Positions 45,762 to 54,068 are shown, counted from the stretch's first letter. The stretch: 64,000 nt of DNA from Deltaproteobacteria bacterium (GCA_024280335.1 JAJRQI010000064.1:1-64000), one strand, 5' to 3'. Numbers and translations are program-made. The notes: generated by a model not told the origin, from the sequence alone.

Positions 45762-47591
45762 ATGATGAAAAGCCTTTTCACTGCACTGTTTCTCCTCACT
45801 CTGTTCCTGCCCGGCTGTGCCCGGCCGAATCCCGCCGAACCCCTTCTGCTGCAAAATGTCACCATCAGTGAAGATACGCTCTGGAGCGGTCGAATTGTCA
45901 TCGACGGCAAAGTGGAGGTGCTGCGCGGCGCAACCCTGACCATTGCTCCGGGAACCGAGATCGCCTTTAATTATATGGACCAGGACCGTGACGGGCTGGG
46001 CGACGGAACACTGATCGTCAAAGGGGAACTGATAGCCATCGGCACACCTGATAACCTGATCCGCTTCCGCAGCGCCCGCAACAATCCGCAACCGGGTGAC
46101 TGGCTGGAGATCGCCGTCGATTTCTCTAAAGGGGTCCGTTTTCGTTACTGTGAACTGCGTGATTCTGCTTACACCCTGCACGCCCATTTTACTCGGGGGA
46201 TTGTCGAAGACAGTCACATTCACAATAATATCGACGGTTGCCGGATCGGTCAGGCGACCTTTACTTTTCGTCACAATCTGATTGAGCAGCAGCGCGGCAA
46301 GGGGATCAATTTTCGCAATTCCCGGGTCACGATTCATGACAACCTGATTCGCGATAATGTTGCCGGGGTTTTTTTGTTTGAGAACGATCAGCCTTTCAGT
46401 ATTTATCGCAACAATTTCAGCGGCAACCGTTACCATTTGCGGCTTGGAGATTTTTACCTCAACGACGTCGAGGTGCAGGACAACTGGTGGGGGACCGGCG
46501 ATCCGCAGGCGATAGCGGGTTTGATTTATGATCAGCGTGTTGATCCGGAGATCGGGCGCGTCAAGCTGCACCCTGCCGTAACCGAAATTGTCGGGGCCGG
46601 GCCGCGTTTACCCTTCACCTTCAAGCAACTCTGGACTTATCAGACCGGCGGATTTGTCGATGCGGCACCGGTAAGGGTCGATTCGCTGGTTCTTGTCCCC
46701 AGCTGGGATGGCCGGCTGTATGCGCTCAATCCGGCAGGGCAGGCAGTCTGGACTGCTGCGCTCGGGGACGTGGTCGATTCTACCCCGGCCAGCGATGGAG
46801 AACGGGTCTATTCGCACACCTGGCAGCGCGAGGTGATTGCACTCGAAGCTGGTTCAGGCAAAGAACTCTGGCGTTTCCAATATCCTGAATCTCCGGCTGA
46901 TGATCACCGTCAGGGTGGACTGCTGCTGGCTGGCGATCAACTGCTGGTTCCGGCCTGGAATGGTCATCTCTATGCCCTCGAACCGCAAACCGGTCGCCTG
47001 CTCTGGAGCTATTCAACGGGTGCTGCGCTGCGGGCTGCGCCTTTGCTGGAGGAGGAGCGGCTTTATCTGCCCGACAGCGCTGGGGTACTGCACTGCCTGG
47101 ACCTGAAGGGGCAGCTGCTCTGGTCGCTGGATCTGGGCGCGCCGTTGTTGTCGACGCCTGCGGCCGTTGCCGGCGGCCTGGTTCAGTTGACGAAAAAGGG
47201 TTCCGTGGTCGGTATCGATCTGCAGGGGAAACTGCGTTGGCGCACAGAACTGGACGAACCCTGTTTTTACAGTGCGCCGGTCAGTGCCGAAGGATCGGTC
47301 TATTTCGGCACGGCCGGAGCGGCAATCTATTCCATCGACGCGGATAGCGGAGCGATACTCTGGCGGCATGCAACCAAAGGGGCTCTGTACGCAACGCCGC
47401 TGCTGACCGCCGGACGCCTGTTTGTCGGCGATAATGCTGGTCATCTTTTTGCATTATCGATGGCAGGTGGTGAACTGTTGGCTGAGCGGAAATTGCCGCA
47501 GCCGCTGCAGAGCACACCGATGATCTTTGCTGGGCAGCTGCTGGTCGGCTCCCGCGATCATTCTATTTATGCGTTTCAGGTCGATTTCTGA
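45762..47591 (+). CDS. Lipoprotein with beta-helix and PQQ-like beta-propeller domains
   Basis: A 609-residue protein with a lipoprotein signal (FLLTLFLPGC, lipidated Cys about 19). Residues 25-270 form a right-handed parallel beta-helix: a lead segment (VEVLRGATLTIAPGTEIAF), then NosD/CASH-like turns (HNNIDGC, RHNLIEQQRG, IHDNLIRDNVAG, YRNNFSGNRYH) and a DNWWGTGDP end. From about 285 to the end are seven PQQ-type WD-like blades (VLVPSWDGRLYALNPAGQAVW, LLVPAWNGHLYALEPQTGRLLW, RLFVGDNAGHLFAL), quoted in key parts. The two halves suggest a surface or periplasmic scaffold; no enzyme site is visible. RBS TAGGAG precedes ATG 45762; 45765 is an alternative. Confidence 0.8.
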   Translation: MMKSLFTALFLLTLFLPGCARPNPAEPLLLQNVTISEDTLWSGRIVIDGKVEVLRGATLTIAPGTEIAFNYMDQDRDGLGDGTLIVKGELIAIGTPDNLIRFRSARNNPQPGDWLEIAVDFSKGVRFRYCELRDSAYTLHAHFTRGIVEDSHIHNNIDGCRIGQATFTFRHNLIEQQRGKGINFRNSRVTIHDNLIRDNVAGVFLFENDQPFSIYRNNFSGNRYHLRLGDFYLNDVEVQDNWWGTGDPQAIAGLIYDQRVDPEIGRVKLHPAVTEIVGAGPRLPFTFKQLWTYQTGGFVDAAPVRVDSLVLVPSWDGRLYALNPAGQAVWTAALGDVVDSTPASDGERVYSHTWQREVIALEAGSGKELWRFQYPESPADDHRQGGLLLAGDQLLVPAWNGHLYALEPQTGRLLWSYSTGAALRAAPLLEEERLYLPDSAGVLHCLDLKGQLLWSLDLGAPLLSTPAAVAGGLVQLTKKGSVVGIDLQGKLRWRTELDEPCFYSAPVSAEGSVYFGTAGAAIYSIDADSGAILWRHATKGALYATPLLTAGRLFVGDNAGHLFALSMAGGELLAERKLPQPLQSTPMIFAGQLLVGSRDHSIYAFQVDF

Positions 47592-47630
47592 CCGACAGCT
47601 GCTCCTGTTTCCGCCAGCGGCCGTCTGTTG

Positions 47631-48989
47631 ATGACAGGTTTCTGCCAGAAGGTGCCGCTGTTGAGATTGTTTATCCTGCTATTCCTGTTATTGATCCCGG
47701 TTGGGTCGCTTTATGCCTCGGGACCGACTTATCTGGTGATCGGCGAAAATCAACGCTGGCAAGGTGAGGTGGTTCTTTCGCAACCGATTCTGGTTGCCGC
47801 CGGCGTAACTCTTGAGATCCGCCCCGGAACCATTGTTCGGAGTCGGTCCGCTGAGATCGGTATCCGGGTTGAGGGCGCGCTGCTGGCTACCGGCACAGAG
47901 CAGCAGCCGATTACCTTCGCAACCCCCGCCGGCTGGGTCGGGGTGGAGTTGACCCAATCGACAGAGCTGAGCCGTTTTTACCATGTCGTTTTTCGTTCTG
48001 CGGCGACGGCGATCAGCAGCGCTCTCAGCCGTTTTCGGATCGAGCATTCACGGTTCGAAAATTGTGACATCGCGGTTATGTTGCATCGACAATCGCAGCC
48101 ATCGATCGAGCAGTCGAGTTTTGTCGGCAATCGGATCGCGATCGACATTGAAATGCGTTCACAGGCGGTTTTGCGGAATAACCAGTTTGAGGATAATCAG
48201 ACTGCCGTGCTGGCCAGTCACAACAGTGGCGGGGAGATCACGGGCAACAGATTTTTGAACAATGAACGGGGCATACAGTTGCAGCATCTGTTTCTCGGCT
48301 TGATCGCCGATAACCGCTTTGAGAATAACCGCAAGGCACTGTTGTGTGACCAGACCATGGAGAGTCCGCAGATTCTGAATAATATTTTTATCGGCAATCA
48401 ACAGGGTCTGATCAGTCTGCTGGCATCCAAGCCGCTGGTAAAAAACAATCGTTTCACCGACAATCAACAGGCGTTGGTCAATAATCAGCTGGGCAGCCCC
48501 CGCGTTGAACAGAATCTGTTCGACAACAACCGGATCGCCATCAAAAGCGAAAGACGCTCAGCGCCGCAGGTTGCAATGAACCGTTTTACGGATAACGACC
48601 TCGCGTTATTTTGTGACTATCTGTCCTACCCGGTTATCAAGCAGAACAACTTTAGCGGTAACCGCTTGGCGGTTAAACTTGGTGAGCACCAGAGTGCGGA
48701 TATGGAGTCGCAAGGGAAAAGTCGACAGGAAGTACAGGCGTTTCTGGCTGAGTCGGGCCGCAAAGGAAAAATGGCGGTTTTTTCGCCTCTTCCCGGCGTT
48801 GTCGACCTGCGTGACAACTGGTGGGGGGCAAGCCCGATCGATGCCGATGCCGATGCGGACGCTTTATTTTACGCTCGAAAGCAGTCAAAATGGGTACTGG
48901 ATGATACCAGCGGAGAACGCTATCTGCGTGACCGGATTGAGTTTACCCCCTGGCTGAAAACTCCGGTGGTCAATGCCGGGCTGGAATAA
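47631..48989 (+). CDS. Exported right-handed beta-helix protein
   Basis: A 452-residue protein with a signal peptide (LLRLFILLFLLLIPVGSLYA) and a beta-helix similar to that of the preceding gene: an opening VILAAGVTLEIRPGTIV-like segment, then about twelve turns with N-x-F/I-x-x-N patterns (NQFEDNQTAVLASHN, NRFLNNERGIQLQH, NNIFIGNQQGLISL, NRFTDNDLALFCD, NNFSGNRLAVKL) and the terminal DNWWGASPID. The shared DNWWG ending marks the two genes as relatives. A NosD-like or polysaccharide-related role is possible; nothing more can be said. No strong ribosome-binding site precedes ATG 47631; TTG 47628 is in frame. Confidence 0.75.
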   Translation: MTGFCQKVPLLRLFILLFLLLIPVGSLYASGPTYLVIGENQRWQGEVVLSQPILVAAGVTLEIRPGTIVRSRSAEIGIRVEGALLATGTEQQPITFATPAGWVGVELTQSTELSRFYHVVFRSAATAISSALSRFRIEHSRFENCDIAVMLHRQSQPSIEQSSFVGNRIAIDIEMRSQAVLRNNQFEDNQTAVLASHNSGGEITGNRFLNNERGIQLQHLFLGLIADNRFENNRKALLCDQTMESPQILNNIFIGNQQGLISLLASKPLVKNNRFTDNQQALVNNQLGSPRVEQNLFDNNRIAIKSERRSAPQVAMNRFTDNDLALFCDYLSYPVIKQNNFSGNRLAVKLGEHQSADMESQGKSRQEVQAFLAESGRKGKMAVFSPLPGVVDLRDNWWGASPIDADADADALFYARKQSKWVLDDTSGERYLRDRIEFTPWLKTPVVNAGLE

Positions 48990-49007
48990 CTACTATTTTT
49001 TCTTAAC

Positions 49008-49140
49008 TATTCAGCTGGATGGCCTCGGGGTGCCCAATTCAAGGGTGTCTGGCGCCAGGACGGCGTCAGCAAGCCCCATGGATGGGTTCATGCGGCCCTT
49101 GAAGTGGGCAGCGCGAGGCCATTTACCGAGGTGCTGAATA
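49008..49140. repeat. Palindromic MITE-like element
   Basis: A 133-bp dyad: outer TATTCAGC/GCTGAATA, then GGCCTCG/CGAGGCC, then TGCCCAATTCAAGGG/CCCTTGAAGTGGGCA (one mismatch) around a centre GTCTGGCGCCAGGACGG. Non-coding, filling most of the gap between the beta-helix gene and the DUF3467 gene. The sequence TAACTATTCAGC at its left edge recurs at 55771-55782. Confidence 0.7.
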
Positions 49141-49174
49141 ATTACATTTTTTCAAACAACAGGAAGGGTCTATT

Positions 49175-49480
49175 GTGGCGAAACCGCAAAACAATGAAAT
49201 GAAGCTGGAAATTCAGATCGATGACAGTGTTGCCAACGGTCAGTATATCAACATGGTTGTGGTCAATCACAACGACAGTGAATTTGTGCTTGATTGTATT
49301 TATATGCAACCGCAGACACCGAAGGCCAAGGTACAATCGCGCCTGATCACGTCACCCCGCCATGCCAAGCGTTTACTCATGGCATTGCAGAAAAATATCA
49401 GCAGTTACGAGAACACATTCGGTGTTATCGAAACGGAGAACAGAAGTGGCAGCAAGGTTGAAGGTTTACCGGTCCACTGA
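49175..49480 (+). CDS. DUF3467 family protein
   Basis: A 101-residue protein without signal peptide, starting GTG at 49175 after AGGAAGGG. The pattern DSVANGQYINMVVVNHNDSEF, DCIYMQPQTPKAKVQSRLITSP and HAKRLLMALQKNI (key parts) matches DUF3467, a small family of unknown function found widely in bacteria. Length is typical. No neighbour explains it. Confidence 0.8.
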   Translation: MAKPQNNEMKLEIQIDDSVANGQYINMVVVNHNDSEFVLDCIYMQPQTPKAKVQSRLITSPRHAKRLLMALQKNISSYENTFGVIETENRSGSKVEGLPVH

Positions 49481-49522
49481 TTCTGCTGCTGTTGCATTTA
49501 CCCGCTTGAAGAGGTTGTCCTT

Positions 49523-50125
49523 ATGACTGGAATCAAAGATATGCTGTTGCGCTCCTTTCTGTTGCTGACCGTTCTCGGCCTGTTGATTTCTCCGGTCTAT
49601 GCCTGTGTCGGCAAGACGCTGGTGATCGGATCAACCGGAGGTTTGCAGCAGGAGGTTTTAGCCAACCTGCTGGCTCAGCTGATTACCGAGCGAACCGGAA
49701 CCTCGGTTAAACTGGTGGCCCATAAAACCAGCAGCTCCGCTCATCAGGCGCTGCTGAAAGATGAACTGGATATTTATGTAGAATATACCGGGGTCGGTCA
49801 GCTTGAAATCCTTGGCGCCGAGCCCTTGAACGATTCAGAGCAACTCTATCAAGCGGTCAAAACCCGCTATAACGAAGAGTTGAATTTGATCTGGTTGAAG
49901 CCGCTCGGTTTTGAGGCAGAGTTTCAGGGGATTGACATCCCCACTCAGGCAGCACCGGTGGCGCGGAAGGATACCCTGAAGAAATTTCCGGCGTTGGCTC
50001 GCTTGATCAACAAACTGGCTGGGAAGATCAATGGTGAAACCATTGCGCGTCTGGAAACCGAGGCGGCACAGCGTGCGGTTAAAGAGGTTGCACGCGGCTT
50101 TCTGAAACAAAATCGATTGATTTAG
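49523..50125 (+). CDS. Short OpuAC-like periplasmic binding protein
   Basis: A 200-residue protein with a signal peptide (LLRSFLLLTVLGLLISPVYA). The first part of the mature protein matches glycine betaine/choline-type binding proteins: LVIGSTGGLQQEVLANLLAQL, TSSSAHQALLKDELDIYVEYTG (key parts), and LIWLKPLGFEAEF. Typical OpuAC domains are about 270 residues, so the C-terminal lobe is short. No permease or ATPase gene accompanies it; it may be an orphan or a truncated relic, though the frame is intact and codon use normal. Confidence 0.7.
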   Translation: MTGIKDMLLRSFLLLTVLGLLISPVYACVGKTLVIGSTGGLQQEVLANLLAQLITERTGTSVKLVAHKTSSSAHQALLKDELDIYVEYTGVGQLEILGAEPLNDSEQLYQAVKTRYNEELNLIWLKPLGFEAEFQGIDIPTQAAPVARKDTLKKFPALARLINKLAGKINGETIARLETEAAQRAVKEVARGFLKQNRLI

Positions 50126-50174
50126 CTTGGAATTGCCGAGTTAGCTTCTTGCTGATGGCTTAAGACGGCCAAAT

Positions 50175-50193
50175 CCCCCTTTGCTAAAGGGGG
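50175..50193. repeat. CCCCCTTTGC-type intergenic hairpin
   Basis: CCCCCTTT-GCT-AAAGGGGG, a perfect stem with a three-base loop, between the OpuAC-like gene and the convergent diguanylate cyclase gene. Same family as the pair at 15-81. It could serve as a transcription barrier for both genes. Confidence 0.75.
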
Positions 50194-50248
50194 AGGCAAA
50201 TGCGTATAGTTGTCATCCCTTTATTAAGAGGCGCGAGGCGAGGATCTT

Positions 50249-51166
50249 TTAGTTGTTCATGCTTTGGACCTGATTGCGTCCGGAGTTCTTTGCCAGATAC
50301 AGGGCATCATCTGCCAGGCGTATCAATTCGTCGATCGTGCCCTCTTTGTCCTCAAAGGTCGCCACCCCGAAACTTATGGTCAGGGTTTCTTCATTCATCG
50401 GTGCGGCGAACTTCATCAATTCAGCCTTATGGCGGATTCTCTCGGCAACTTCTATTGCCGCGTTCAGGTCTGTTTCAGGCAGGACCAGGCAGAACTCTTC
50501 ACCGCCGTAGCGGGCGGCCAGATCATAAGTACGCAGCTCTTCCAGCAGCAGGTCAGAGACCCGCAACAGTGCTTCGTCTCCCGCTTGGTGACCATACTGA
50601 TCGTTGATCCGTTTGAAGTGATCGATGTCTGCCATAATCAGGGCGATCGGATTGCCGCCGCGGATGCAGCGATTGATCTCCACTTCCAGCTTTTCATAAA
50701 GGTGACGGCGATTGCAGAGCCGGGTCAGGGGATCGGTCTGCGCCAGTTCCAGAAGTAACTGATTGCTGCGGCGCAGTTCATCCTGCAAGATTTTAATCTG
50801 CATGTGGACACGCAGGCGGGCAACCATTTCGGACGGCTCAAAAGGTTTGGTGATATAGTCGCTGGCGCCCGATTCCAGGCCGCGAACCTTGGTGTTGATG
50901 TCCTTATGGCTGGTCAGCATGATGACCGGTTTTTTCTTGAGATCTTCACGCGATTGCAACATAGCAAGGAATTTCAGGCCATCGATACCGGGCATTTCAA
51001 TATCACAAAGGATGAGATCGACATTGTTGTTGACCAGCAGCTTGAATCCTTCAATTCCGTCTGCGGCTTGCAGAATTTCAGTGAACAGGGAACTGTCTGC
51101 AAAGATTTGTGTGACCTGCGTGCGGATCGCTTTGGAATCATCGATGATGAGTAAAGTGCGTTTCAT
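50249..51166 (-). CDS. Response regulator diguanylate cyclase (receiver-GGDEF)
   Basis: A 305-residue protein: receiver at 1-120 with acidic pair in IIDDSK, phospho-Asp in LILCDIEMPGIDG, T in MLTSHKD and lysine in ITKPFEPSE, followed by a coiled linker and a GGDEF domain with DPLTRLCNRR, ADIDHFKRINDQYGH and the active-site motif RYGGEEF. It should make cyclic di-GMP when phosphorylated. I see no RxxD product-inhibition site immediately before the active motif with certainty. The cognate kinase is not adjacent. Confidence 0.92.
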   Translation of the reverse strand: MKRTLLIIDDSKAIRTQVTQIFADSSLFTEILQAADGIEGFKLLVNNNVDLILCDIEMPGIDGLKFLAMLQSREDLKKKPVIMLTSHKDINTKVRGLESGASDYITKPFEPSEMVARLRVHMQIKILQDELRRSNQLLLELAQTDPLTRLCNRRHLYEKLEVEINRCIRGGNPIALIMADIDHFKRINDQYGHQAGDEALLRVSDLLLEELRTYDLAARYGGEEFCLVLPETDLNAAIEVAERIRHKAELMKFAAPMNEETLTISFGVATFEDKEGTIDELIRLADDALYLAKNSGRNQVQSMNN

Positions 51167-51252
51167 TGATATGCCTGTTTGATGGGTTTGTATACTCTAA
51201 TTATTATTGTCGCATAAGTAAAGCATAAATAGACGAGGACGCAAATTTACCG

Positions 51253-51570
51253 TCAACAGCAGCCTGAACTTCCGCTGCAGTCACAGCTCGGCTCATTTCC
51301 GGTCAGCCAACTGTAAATGATCGCACTTGCACAACCAGCTCCTGCCTTGACCTCTATGGCAGCGACCGGGCAGTTTTGGCTGCAGGCACCGCATTCGATG
51401 CAGAGATCCCGCTCGGTGATCAACGCCTTTCGTCCACTGATGGTGAAAACGCGATGTGGACAGACCGTTTCGCACATACCGCAGCCAATACACTTTTCAT
51501 CAATCAAGTGTAAGGTCGTCACGTCCTGCAGATAGATCAAGCCATTCTTTTTTTTAGCACCTGTCTTCAT
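51253..51570 (-). CDS. HgcB, ferredoxin of mercury methylation
   Basis: A 105-residue protein with two 4Fe-4S motifs, CIGCGMCETVCP (Cys27, 30, 33, 37) and CIECGACSQNCP (Cys57, 60, 63, 67). After them come Cys80 in AGAGCAS and a cysteine-rich tail (Cys96, Cys98, Cys104, Cys105) ending in a Cys-Cys pair. HgcB proteins are defined by two clusters, a conserved cysteine after the second cluster and a terminal cysteine pair that binds mercury. It starts 9 nt after hgcA, as in known mercury methylators. Its role is to reduce the HgcA corrinoid and to deliver Hg(II). The extra Cys96 and Cys98 are unusual. Confidence 0.95.
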   Translation of the reverse strand: MKTGAKKKNGLIYLQDVTTLHLIDEKCIGCGMCETVCPHRVFTISGRKALITERDLCIECGACSQNCPVAAIEVKAGAGCASAIIYSWLTGNEPSCDCSGSSGCC

Positions 51571-51579
51571 CTTCTCACC

Positions 51580-52809
51580 TTAAAAGGCCGCGCCGATCCA
51601 AAGCAATCCGGCGACCAGAAGTGCCAGCACCTGACAGGGGATGGCAATTCGCATCTCTTTCTCTACCCCGGATGGTGACGTGAAGGTTGTCGAGCCGGTA
51701 AAGTTCATGGCTGTGTAGGATGAAACAGCGATGACCAGCAGATAAAGGCTGACCGCTCCGCTGAGCTCTGCCGCACGATAGGGGCCGAGATATAAAACCG
51801 TCGCGCTGATCAGGCCGAGGAGCGCCCCCTTCGCAGCAAAGGCTCGGGTCGGTAGCCAGGGTAGCAGAATCGGGGTCAGAACGCAGCCGCTGATCACGCC
51901 GGTAATTCCTGCTGTAACGGCTGCCAGGCCGCGCTGCCAGGCGGATGAGAATGAGAAAATATCTGCGCCGATCCCGCTGAGAACAAAGAGTAACAGAATT
52001 GAAATAAAAATCGGTTTGCGCAGTACGGTTACTTCTACCGGCGTCAGAATCAGTCGCTCCCAGATTGAGAAGGTTGCCTGCCGCATCTTTGCCGTCGCCT
52101 GCAGGTTGTCGCGAATGAAGGCTTTCAGGTCGCTTGCCCGGACCGGGCCGTAAATCACCGAAAAGCCGGTCTCCTGTTTGACCTTGTAGGCGGCAACACC
52201 GGGTGCGCCTAATTGCGGAACGATCAGCTGTCGGTGGCTGACCAACTGCTCAAGCTTGGTCGCTTTACAGCGGCGGATTATTTCGTCCGTGCCGAAGGTG
52301 CCTTTGCCGGCAGCACACCAAACGTTGATCCCTTTGGTGTCGATCACCAGTATCCAGGCATTGATGCCGCTCAGGGCCGCTCGCAGGCAGTCGAAACTAA
52401 GTTTGTAGTTTGCCGAGACCAGCAGGGGGGACTTTTTATCCGGTTGGCCGACAGCGTAAATCCCCGGAGTCACCTGGTAATGCTCACGGCCGATTCCCCA
52501 GCGCATCGCCCAACTGCCGCGCCGGTCAGCCCAGTCAAGTTGCGTAGAAACCTGCGGGACCTTGCCGATCGGTGTCTCCAGCCAGCAGATGACGAACGGG
52601 TAGATGCTGTAACCGGCAATTTCCGCTTGGGATTCCCGGGGGGGGCAGCAGGCGGTTACTTCTTTGGGCGGACAGCAGCTGACTGTAATCAGTTCCTGAC
52701 TGCAGCAGGATTGCTCGCTGCTCGCAGGTGGGCAGCATGATTCCGCTACACCCGGCGGCTTGGCCGGATTTTCTGCCGGCGGGCAGCAGCTGTTGTTGTT
52801 CTCTGTCAT
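51580..52809 (-). CDS. HgcA, corrinoid protein of mercury methylation
   Basis: A 409-residue protein. Residues 75-240 form the corrinoid-binding domain with the diagnostic cap helix NVWCAAGKGTFGTDE (residues 162-176); Cys165 is the lower-axial cobalt ligand. About five transmembrane helices follow (from about 262 to the end), as in HgcA. It transfers a methyl group to Hg(II). It is about 70 residues longer than common HgcA because of an N-terminal tail with Cys-Cys pairs at 8-9, 25-26, 35-36, 45-46 and 54-55, mostly CCPP. No alternative start lies within the tail. It starts 4 nt after the aroG stop and the AAGGA abuts the ATG, so translation is probably coupled. Confidence 0.95.
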   Translation of the reverse strand: MTENNNSCCPPAENPAKPPGVAESCCPPASSEQSCCSQELITVSCCPPKEVTACCPPRESQAEIAGYSIYPFVICWLETPIGKVPQVSTQLDWADRRGSWAMRWGIGREHYQVTPGIYAVGQPDKKSPLLVSANYKLSFDCLRAALSGINAWILVIDTKGINVWCAAGKGTFGTDEIIRRCKATKLEQLVSHRQLIVPQLGAPGVAAYKVKQETGFSVIYGPVRASDLKAFIRDNLQATAKMRQATFSIWERLILTPVEVTVLRKPIFISILLLFVLSGIGADIFSFSSAWQRGLAAVTAGITGVISGCVLTPILLPWLPTRAFAAKGALLGLISATVLYLGPYRAAELSGAVSLYLLVIAVSSYTAMNFTGSTTFTSPSGVEKEMRIAIPCQVLALLVAGLLWIGAAF

Positions 52810-52813
52810 TCCT

Positions 52814-53875
52814 TTAACCCGGATTGTTTGCGGCGGTTAGTGTTTTATCGGTTTGCTTCAGCATTGCCACGGTTGTAACCCAGTCGACACATTTGTCCGT
52901 CACTGAAACACCATATTTAAGCTGGCTGAGATCCTGAGGGATCCCTTGATTGCCGGCATTCAGATTGCTTTCAATCATGACGCCGCTGATACCGGTCGCG
53001 CCGGTAATAATCTGCTCGACGATATTGTCGAGCACCTCCTGCTGACGTTGATGATCCTTGAAGGAGTTAGCATGGCTGCAGTCGACCATGATTGACGGGG
53101 GCAGATTATTCTTTTTCAGCAGGGCAGTGGTTGTCGCCAGATCCTCGGCGGAATAATTAGGGCTGTTGTTGCCGCCACGCAAAACAATGTGCACGCCCGG
53201 ATTACCGGTGGTCTGGACGATGGAGCTGCGTCCCTCATAATTGATACCGAGAAAGCTGTGCGGCTGGCAGGCAGCGGCCATGGCGTCGGTAGCGATCTTC
53301 AGACCGCCATCGGTGCCATTTTTAAAACCGACCGGAAAGGAGAGGCCGCTGGCCATCTCACGGTGGGTCTGTGATTCGGTCGTGCGGGCACCGATGGCAC
53401 CCCAGCTGATCATGTCGGCAAGGTATTGCGGGGTGATCGGATCGAGCATCTCGCTGGCAATCGGCAGACGCAGATCGGTGATGGCACAGAACAGCTGGCG
53501 GGCGATGCCGATCCCCTTGGAAATCTTGTGGGTGCCGTCCATGTCCGGGTCGTTGATCAGGCCCTTCCAGCCGACTGTGGTGCGCGGTTTTTCAAAGTAG
53601 ACGCGCATGATGATGAACAGCTGGTCGGAAACCTCTTTGGCGAGGGCCGATAGTTTTTCCGCATACTCCATGGCCGCTTTAGGGTCATGAATAGAGCAAG
53701 GGCCGACCACGACCATCAACCGTTTGTCCTCTCCGCGCAAGATCGATTTGATGGTGTTGCGGCTTTGGTTGACAAAAGCTGCCCCCTCGGCGGTCAGAGG
53801 GAACACCTGTTTAAGATCGGCCGGGGCGATAATCGGAGTAACTTCGCGGACATTCAGATTGTTAGTCTGGACCAT
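52814..53875 (-). CDS. 3-deoxy-7-phosphoheptulonate synthase (class I DAHP synthase)
   Basis: A 353-residue enzyme that condenses phosphoenolpyruvate and erythrose-4-phosphate at the entry of the shikimate pathway. It shows the AroF/G/H pattern: VVVGPCSIHDPKAA, RVYFEKPRTTVGWKGL, NDPDMDGT, WGAIGARTTESQTHRE, FKNGTDG, HIVLRGG and DCSHANS. The ATG at 53875 (MVQTNN) has AGGGA five bases upstream; the ATG at 53887 is less likely. It is the first gene behind the promoter at 53927-53955 and only 4 nt from hgcA. Whether feedback inhibition by an aromatic amino acid applies cannot be read with certainty. Confidence 0.93.
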   Translation of the reverse strand: MVQTNNLNVREVTPIIAPADLKQVFPLTAEGAAFVNQSRNTIKSILRGEDKRLMVVVGPCSIHDPKAAMEYAEKLSALAKEVSDQLFIIMRVYFEKPRTTVGWKGLINDPDMDGTHKISKGIGIARQLFCAITDLRLPIASEMLDPITPQYLADMISWGAIGARTTESQTHREMASGLSFPVGFKNGTDGGLKIATDAMAAACQPHSFLGINYEGRSSIVQTTGNPGVHIVLRGGNNSPNYSAEDLATTTALLKKNNLPPSIMVDCSHANSFKDHQRQQEVLDNIVEQIITGATGISGVMIESNLNAGNQGIPQDLSQLKYGVSVTDKCVDWVTTVAMLKQTDKTLTAANNPG

Positions 53876-53926
53876 GGTATCCCTCATTGCGATATTGAAA
53901 TCATTGATGATGAGTAAATCCGATCT

Positions 53927-53955
53927 AATCTAGCGGTTTTTGTGGTGAAAGTCAA
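53927..53955 (-). promoter_or_regulatory. Candidate promoter for aroG-hgcA-hgcB
   Basis: On the minus strand TTGACT (53955-53950), a 17-nt spacer and TAGATT (53932-53927). Transcription would begin near 53920, about 45 nt before the aroG start. No operator or metal-responsive box was recognised. Confidence 0.6.
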
Positions 53956-53987
53956 AGTTTAGCGGGATGGTATAATCTCGGAATCGA

Positions 53988-54016
53988 TTGACATAGAGCA
54001 GGTTTTTTTGTATAAA
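53988..54016 (+). promoter_or_regulatory. Sigma-70 promoter for yggT-divIVA
   Basis: TTGACA (53988-53993), exactly 17 nt, then TATAAA (54011-54016). It reads toward the YggT gene and lies in the shared divergent region with the aroG promoter. Confidence 0.8.
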
Positions 54017-54068
54017 ATCAGCCGATTAGCGGTTTTAACTGTCTGCAATGTTGCGGAAAGGTGTTTTC

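Noticed and set aside
51167-51252. A terminator after hgcB
   Set aside because: No hairpin with a T-run is visible, so the end of the aroG-hgcAB transcript is undefined.
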